A stretch of 64,000 nt of DNA, from assembly GCA_951799425.1 (NCBI GenBank), contig OX637393.1, positions 7,009,744 through 7,073,743 of the forward strand, in the 5' to 3' direction. Shown piece after piece: positions 57,700 through 64,000 of this stretch (the first letter of the stretch is position 1; each line of letters starts with the position of its first letter). This DNA comes from Ilex aquifolium (lineage: Eukaryota > Streptophyta > Magnoliopsida > Aquifoliales > Aquifoliaceae). The position numbers were made by a program, and so were the translations under genes. Under the pieces are notes generated by a model. It searched no databases and was not told the origin of the DNA. It saw only the letters and a program-made list of their open reading frames with translations.

Positions 57700-59550
57700 T
57701 TATAAAACCATTCGTACACGGGTAGAACGGTGTTTTCTTGAGGCAATAATGGTTAGACTTAGGTTTGACAATCGTTGGATACAATTGATCATGAAATGTG
57801 TAACTTTTGTTTCGTATTCAATTAGAATGAATGGGGATTAGATGAGTTATTTTTATCCACATCGAGAGTTGAGGCAAGGTGATCCATTGTCTTCCTATTT
57901 ATTCTTATCATGTTCCAAGGGGTTTCAGCTCTATTAAAGAAAAAAAGAGGACAGATGAGGCATCCAAGGTTTATCGGCTGGGCGGAGAGGTCTTAATTTT
58001 ACTCATCTACTCTTTGTCGATGATAGCTTGTTCTTTGCTAAAGCAAATAAGATAAATGCACAAAATATCAAGAATTATTTATTTATTTCTGAAAAGGCAT
58101 CGGGTCAGACTATCAAGATGTCAAAATTAGAGGTAGTTTTTTCAGATAATGTTTCTCTTGTTGAGAGAAATTCTGTTTTGGAGTTGCTGCCTTTTAAAGT
58201 TGTTGTAAGCCATGAGAAATACTTAGGTTTACCTTTAGTTTTGGGGAAAACAAAGAAGCAGATGTTTGACAATATTAAGCAACGGCTTCTATCTCATGTA
58301 GGTAAGGAAGTTTTAATAAAATCTGTGGCTCAGGCAATTCCCACTTATGTCATGCCCCGTTTCAAACTTCCAGTCTCCTTTGTTCCAAAATAAATAGTAT
58401 GATGTCTAATTTTTTGTGGAGTCAAACGGATGAAGGTAAGAAAATTCATTGGGTTTCTTGGAAGAAGTTGTGTTTATCAAAGTGTAAAGGTGGGATGGGC
58501 TTTAGTGATATTGAGGTTTTTAATATTTTTTTATTGGCAAAGCAATATTAGAGGCTTATTTAGAATCCTGATTCATTATTATTCCAAGTTCTTAAGGCTA
58601 AATATTTTCCTTCTTCTCCTTTGATGGAGGCTAAACTTGACTCTAATCCTTCGTATTCTTGGAGGAGTATATTAGCCTCAAGACATGTTGTGGAGGCATG
58701 ATTGCGGTGGAGAATTAGCAATGGTCAAAATGTAAGAGTAAAGCTTGACAGGTGGATTCCAAGACCACATACTTCCAAAGTTATTAGTCAATTGTCGGAT
58801 CTCAATGATGATACAAGAGTGAGTTATTTTGTCGATACTGTGACCCAAAGTTGGAATGTCGAATTGCTTCGTCAACATTTCTTGGATTTTGACGTTAATG
58901 ATATCCTATCTATCCCATTATGTCCACATCTACTGGAAGATCGTCTAAGGTGATTATAAGAATTTCAGCCATTTTTCGATACGTAGTTCATATCATCTTG
59001 CTATTGAACAAAATTTGGTTGGTGTTCAACATAATTCCGCTCTACAAGCAGCCTTTAGTTCTTGTGGATGCTCAAGAGTAGGAGTGGTGCTATGGAATCA
59101 TGAAAGACATTTTTTAGCAGGCTTTAGTCATAAACTGGCTAGACAACTAAGTGCAACATTGTTGAAGCTTTGCCTGCTTTTACTGCAGTTCGTTTAGGCC
59201 AGAAACTTGGTTGTAAGTGGATTGTTTTAGAAAGGGATTCCAAATTTGTTATTGATGCTATTCAGAAGAATTAGTTGGAGTAGTCGAAGATAGGAAACTT
59301 TGTGGAGCAGATTCAGGTTTATGGATCCACTTTTTAGTCCTTTTCAGTATCTTGGATTCATCGAGAAGGATATGAAGTCGCTAATTATCTTGTTAAATTT
59401 GCTGTGAATTGTAGTTTTCAAACTTTATGGATGGAATGACCAAAAAACAAAAAACTTTATGGATGGAGGAGAAAATTCCTTCTTTTCTGTTGTCTTCCCT
59501 CTATAAAGATGTAATCTTTTCAAGTTAATGAAATATATATATCGTTGTTT
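57700..59550 (+). mobile_element. 5'-truncated, decayed L1-type LINE
   Basis: Reverse transcriptase starts mid-domain (RVERCFLEAIMVRL, where YDRVEW is usual), then LRQGDPLSSYLF. The catalytic box is HLLFVDD (58002-58022; FADD is usual). It continues with SHEKYLGLPLVLGKTKKQMF and IPTYVMPRFKLP. The zinc-binding C-terminal segment (NGQNVRVKLDRWIP) and an RNase H part (59030-59430, ERDSKFVIDAIQKN) follow. Stops lie after RMNGD (57839-57841) and after VPK (58391-58393), and the frame shifts several times, so it is dead. The 5' end (endonuclease and early RT) is missing, as usual for LINE copies. The 3' end near 59540 follows TTAATGAAATATATAT. Confidence 0.8.
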
Positions 59551-60130
59551 TATATGGGAAAAGTATGGTTTTAGGAAAAGCTATTAGGAATTGAATTATT
59601 TTGATAGGACAACTTGGTATTAGGAAAGATAGGAGCAATTGGTGCTTATCTCATTCCTTTCTAAAGTTAGGAATGTAGTGCCTATGATATAATTTGTCTA
59701 TACCTCACACGGTTCAGTCAGATTACTCAGTAAGATATGGTTTGATGTTTGAGGCCTCGCTTCACTAACTGAAGTCAGTTCCTTGTGAACTGTGTTAGCT
59801 AGGCGAGGATCGTTCCCCCTCCTAGTAGTCAGTCTGTTCTCTCTGGAGGAAAGTCTTACTCTCGTTTAGTTCAAACGTAGCTCGCAGGAGTCAAGGGATT
59901 GTAGGGGTGACTTCCAGAAAAAATTACAGCGAGGAGAGCTTATGGACAGAAAATAAGCATTCCGGCGACTTTTGGCACTTATGATCAGTGTTCACAAGAG
60001 CGAGACGGTTCCATGTCTTACAATGTTCAAGTAACATTCTTCTCGGAAGGATTTTTTAGGGAGGGCCAGATAAAAACGGAACATCCATGAAAGATGGAAC
60101 AAGATGATGAAGAAGGCCGCGCTTGATAAT
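59551..60130. other. Possible organelle-derived (mitochondrial-like) insert
   Basis: Composition changes: more balanced GC and phrases such as GAGGATCGTTCCCCCTCCTA and GGAGGAAAGTCTTACTCTCG, in the style of plant mitochondrial non-coding DNA. No gene is present. This is an impression from base usage, not a match. Confidence 0.3.
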
Positions 60131-60921
60131 GTTTGGAATACACTAAACAAACATTCATTTTTTATTTTTTTTTTGATAAAATTGTTTTTACTTAAAAAAT
60201 AATTTGAAATAATTATGAAATGGAACATTAGGTATAGAGACAAGTTTTCAAGCTCTAGCGTCTCGATTTTGAGTTTGATGGGTTAAGCTGAATATGAGTT
60301 GTTTATATGTCTTATTCACATGTCAGGTCATTTTCAAATTCGTGTTGAGTTATAATCAAGTTCGTGTCATAAAATTCGTTTCACGTTCGAGTCGTGTCAT
60401 CGTGTTGAGACGAAAATTTTCACCCCTAACTAAGATGGAAAAAAAAAAAAATTTTAAAATTTTTATTTTTTATTTTTAAAATTTATTTTTAAAATTTTTT
60501 AAAATATATATATAAATACATATTTTATCATTGTATTTTTATATGAAATTAATGTATACATAATATATGTACATATAAAAAGATATATAAACAAATAAGA
60601 TATATCTCAACACGAATAATTAACTTTTCATCAACTTTCTTTCCAATTTTGGAGGGATTGATTTTCGTGAGTTGAAAGGAAAGTTAATTCATCCACTTTT
60701 CCATCCTTCCTATATTTCTTCCTTACTAAACATGATATTTTATTTATCCTTTCAACTTTCCATCCTTCCATTTTTTCCATCATACCAAACAGAGCATAAA
60801 TGGTGGGCTGAGTAGTTAATTTAAAATGTTGATCGAAGTTGTTAACCTAATAAGTCATTGTTATTAAATTAAATAAAAGATTCAATACCAATTCAATAGT
60901 TATGATTAATTAGTTCAATCA
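60131..60921. other. Intergenic AT-rich stretch with a MITE-like end
   Basis: TTTTCACCCCTA near 60418-60428 looks like one end of a hAT-type MITE. The 60600-60790 stretch, with ACCAAACAGAGC, looks like the end of another small element. Partners were not found. Confidence 0.35.
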
Positions 60922-62981
60922 TGTCACGCCCCATCTCGGTCTCCCAAGGATAAGACGCGACTAGGTTTTGGATACACCTGTTTACATATATGTATAATCT
61001 GGACTAATCAAACATTAAATAATTCCACAGGTGCAACAACACCACCCATCAACTTAATCAATAAGCATGATGGTAAAAACCTGTCTCATAACCTGTACCA
61101 TATACAAAAAAAAACACATGTACCAATTGTTTGTTTCCCAGGTTATAGACATATACAAAATCTCATACCCACATAGCATACATTACAAAGTATGCTTGTT
61201 GAGTCTGTTTACAAATATATACCATTTACCTGACATAATAATTTTTCACAAATATAATACACAACCTAGCAATTAGTTATACCGACACTCAACCTGAGTG
61301 ATGTCATCCTAACATTATTCAAGACTCTATCGACTGGACAGTGGACTGGTCTGCATCTTTTTCTACCGTACCTGAAAAGGAGAAACTATAGGGGTGTGAG
61401 CTAAACCACGCGCTCAGTGAATATACATGCTGTATATGAAATGAAAATGATAGTAATACACTGAAGTAGGTAGATACTACGTAGATACACGTATCAAACA
61501 ACAACATCATTCCAATTCCAAAGAATTCACAAGTCACATCACAACCATACTACCCCTCATCGGGTAATCGATCCCACATGGATCCGTGTCTCCCGAACCT
61601 CCCGGGAACACCACAGTGCTAGCACACCACTGCACGCCCAGTGATCAGGCATCGACGCCCTTGTCTCAAACAGTGCGCCACATTCCACAATACACAATAC
61701 ACAGTACAAAGCATCATTCAATCACATAAGCACATATCACATAATCCTGGAGAAATACTATTAAATTCTATCATTTCCTATCATCTTATAATAGCATTTC
61801 TAAAACATATAAAGATATACACCCACTTCAAATACACAGATCTACGACCCTTCGGTCTTATCGGTGGATCTTTTCTGTGTTACTGTATCTGTTCCAACAC
61901 CGACTGTTACACCCGTTCCCCCTAACACATTTGTAATCACAATATCAATATATTTATCACATATAATAATTAATCATGCACTAATGCATGCAAAATGATG
62001 CACCCCAAAGTGCCCCGGTAACTCCGATTACCGCACTATCCACTCACACATTAGCACTTTTATTCTAGAGATCACATTTCCTCCCCAATTATTCAAAATC
62101 ACTCACATTAATCACAATTAGGATTAAGTAGGTCAAACACATTGACCGGGGGTCCATTTTCACACATTTCGACCTTGAATCCTAAAAACTGCACTTCCGG
62201 CGTTCCATACATTTCGCACCGGACATTATAGTCATTTACATTCGAAAGTCACATTATCACATCAAGCTTCATTTAAAAATGCAGCCTGCAAAATTTCAGG
62301 TCGTTCGGATTAAAATTCACACATGTGATAATAACATTTAGAAATCAGGGTTTCGGCGATACCAACGTCCATTTCCAATTCTTATCGTATGTTTCTTTTA
62401 AGACCGTTACACTTAAATTTATCTATACATTTAATCAATATAAAACAGCCCATAATTGAGCCTTTAAACCACCTATTTCATTCCCATAATTCCGGTTCCA
62501 ACCTAGCCCTCGAAAAATATACCGAACATTTCAACTAGCCATTTCCCATATTTTTTTTTTTCACACTTAATTTAATACCCCTTCTTACCAGCCCCTAAAA
62601 TATACTAAATACACTTAATTAAACTCTCAAAAAATCTGTTTTGATCTTAAAATAAAACTGCCCATTAATTATGCACAAAACAGTCCACAAATTAAAATTA
62701 AGCAAAACAGTACATGGAATTAAATTAAAACAGTCACTAATTGTAAATAAAACAGACCCCATATTTACGTACATACTAAAATTAATCACATAAACATGCT
62801 TAAAATTAATCTATATACCTTTTTGTTTCTTGCTCTCTCTTCCTCCTTGGTTTCGGCTCAAGGAACGCACCCCTTTTTTTTTTTTTCTTTCTTCCTTTCC
62901 TTTTTCTCTTTCTTTTTCCCCCTTTCTCTCTTGCTCTCCTCACTCTCGGCTTCCCAGTATATTCAGAACACACACACACAC
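60922..62981. mobile_element. Partial gypsy/chromovirus-like LTR, cut by copia insertion
   Basis: It starts TGTCACGCCCCATCTCGG, a common opening of plant chromovirus LTRs. It includes GTGTGAGCTAAACCACGCGC followed by TCAGTG near 61395, also typical of such LTRs. No coding sequence is found. The right side runs through a pyrimidine-rich stretch into a CA run, where the copia element begins. The rest may continue beyond the window. Confidence 0.55.
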
Positions 62982-63420
62982 TGTTGGGCCATTTGTGGAG
63001 TCAAGTTTCTGAGGCGTACTGGAAGTCGCGTCCGGACGGCAGAAGAGCGCGCGTCCGGACGCAAGTGGCAGAACGTTGAAAGAGCAAAACTGAACTCACT
63101 GGAAGTCGCGTCCGGACGCGGTATAGTCATGCGTCCGGACGCGTGTCTGTTTCGTGGCTTAGTGCACAGAATGTATAAAAACCCTTGTCTTGGTGATTAG
63201 GGTATGAGAGTGGTGTGAGATATTACATAGCCTCCTTCTTTGTATTTTTGTCTCTCCTAATAGTGAAATCCCTGCAGCGTCGTGGATGTAGGCAAATTGC
63301 CGAACCACGTAAATATTGTGTGTCTTGTTCTTCCTTGCTTGTTATTGTTTTCTGTTCTTGATTTGCTCTTGGATTGTGTGTGTGTTTCTGTGGGTTTTAA
63401 TAACGGTTAAATCCCCAACA
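62982..63420 (+). repeat. 5' LTR of the copia element
   Basis: 439 bp with short inverted ends TGTTGGG/CCCAACA. Four GCGTCCGGACG-type palindromes lie at about 63028, 63050, 63108 and 63131. Confidence 0.9.
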
Positions 63421-63463
63421 ACTGGTATCAGAGCTCCGGGTTAGGAGGTCAAGGGTTTGCACA

Positions 63464-64000
63464 ATGACCGAAGACAAAGTCAAGATCGAGAAATTCAATG
63501 GTTCGAACTACGCGTTCTGGAAGATGCAGATGGAGGATATTCTGTATCAGAAGGATCTTTATCTGCCTATCGATGGCGAAAAGCCAGCGGATATGGAGCA
63601 AGCAAAGTGGGATGTTCTGGATCGCAAAGCCCTAGGGACTGTGCGACTGTGTCTCGCGCCGTCAGTTGCGTCGAACATCGCCAAAGAAAAGACTACATCA
63701 GGTTTATTCAAAGCCCTAGAAAAGATGTATGAAAAGCCTTCAGCGGTGAATAAGATATATCTCATGAAGAAGTTATTTAATTTAAAGATGTCTGAAAACT
63801 CTATTGTTGCTGAACATATCAATGAATTCAATACGGTCACGAATCAGTTAGAATCTGTGAGTATTGTCTTTGATGATGAAATTAGAGCTCTTGTACTTTT
63901 ATCAAGTTTGCCAGAAAGTTGGAATGGACTTGTCGTGGCAGTGAGCAATTCTTCCGGATCTGTAAAGATAAAACTGGAGGATGTCGTGTCATTGATATTA
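63464..64000 (+). CDS. Copia gag polyprotein, N-terminal part, runs off the window
   Basis: ATG 63464 lies 29 bases after the primer site. The frame stays open to the window edge (179 codons). It begins MTEDKVKIEKFNGSNYAFWK and includes MQMEDILYQKDLYLPI and, later, LMKKLFNLKMSENSIVAEHI and LLSSLPESWNGLVVAVS. These match the copia-type Gag (UBN2) pattern of NYxxWK, LMxxLxxLKM and LLxSLPxSW. Gag forms the particle that packages the element's RNA. Confidence 0.9.
   Translation, partial: MTEDKVKIEKFNGSNYAFWKMQMEDILYQKDLYLPIDGEKPADMEQAKWDVLDRKALGTVRLCLAPSVASNIAKEKTTSGLFKALEKMYEKPSAVNKIYLMKKLFNLKMSENSIVAEHINEFNTVTNQLESVSIVFDDEIRALVLLSSLPESWNGLVVAVSNSSGSVKIKLEDVVSLIL

Larger units (their letters stand above)
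62982..64000 (+). mobile_element. Ty1/copia element, 5' end (LTR, primer site, gag start)
   Basis: The LTR is 62982-63420, beginning TGTTGGG and ending CCCAACA. It has a TATA-like box (TATAAAAA near 63174) and CGTCCGGACG palindromes in U3. TGGTATCAGAGC at 63423-63434 is the classic initiator-methionine tRNA primer site. Gag follows. Within the window the element looks whole, and the 3' half lies beyond the edge. It is probably young. Confidence 0.9.

Noticed and set aside
62796-63200. 134-codon ORF
   Set aside because: It crosses from a pyrimidine-rich part of a gypsy-type LTR into the copia LTR. Chance frame.

Overview
The window is nuclear DNA of a flowering plant, most likely a woody dicot with a repeat-rich genome. 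The base composition is AT-rich. It holds two class-XII-type LRR receptor kinase copies with GT-AG introns and plant-type DNA transposons (CACTA, hAT, Harbinger/Tourist). It also holds Ty3/gypsy and Ty1/copia LTR sequences with plant-style primer sites, an L1-type LINE with an RNase H tail, and tRNA-like SINE units. The species cannot be named from sequence alone.

Layout: 571-2073 is a GGT-rich foldback-like element. 2514-10216 is an old, badly decayed Ty3/gypsy-type element on the minus strand, with another repeat inside it. 11617-14085 is the 3' two-thirds of an LRR receptor kinase gene (copy 1), with one homopolymer frameshift. 14757-16080 holds a foldback MITE, a Tourist-like MITE and two tandem SINE-like units. 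16434-19481 is a 3-kb solo LTR. 20320-25280 is a mosaic of MITEs, a small possible peptide gene and a duplicated segment, one copy of which carries a hAT-like insertion.

25513-39668 is the centrepiece. An outer CACTA element, with TSD TTT and remnants of its TNP2 and TNPA-type genes, was split by a second CACTA element at 28358-36539 (TSD TTA). The inner element shows no transposase. It carries several exons, with introns, of a host chromomethylase (CMT3-like DNA methyltransferase) gene, a 1.9-kb AT-rich minisatellite and arrays of CG-containing palindromes. The outer element sits about 360 bp upstream of the second LRR receptor kinase copy (40028-45464), which is a clear pseudogene.

45465-55600 is mostly intergenic: a hAT-like insertion with a perfect 8-bp TSD, several tandem repeats, a possible Helitron end and a small inverted-repeat MITE. 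55776-56712 is a solo LTR just upstream of an intact-looking 71-codon gene for a small membrane protein (56862-57077). 57700-59550 is a 5'-truncated L1-type LINE. 60922-62981 is part of a gypsy-type LTR. A copia element begins at 62982 and runs off the window with its gag frame open.

No genes form an operon. The relationships here are nesting and insertion: transposons have landed in promoters, introns and each other, and the inner CACTA has picked up part of a gene of the silencing machinery that normally represses such elements.
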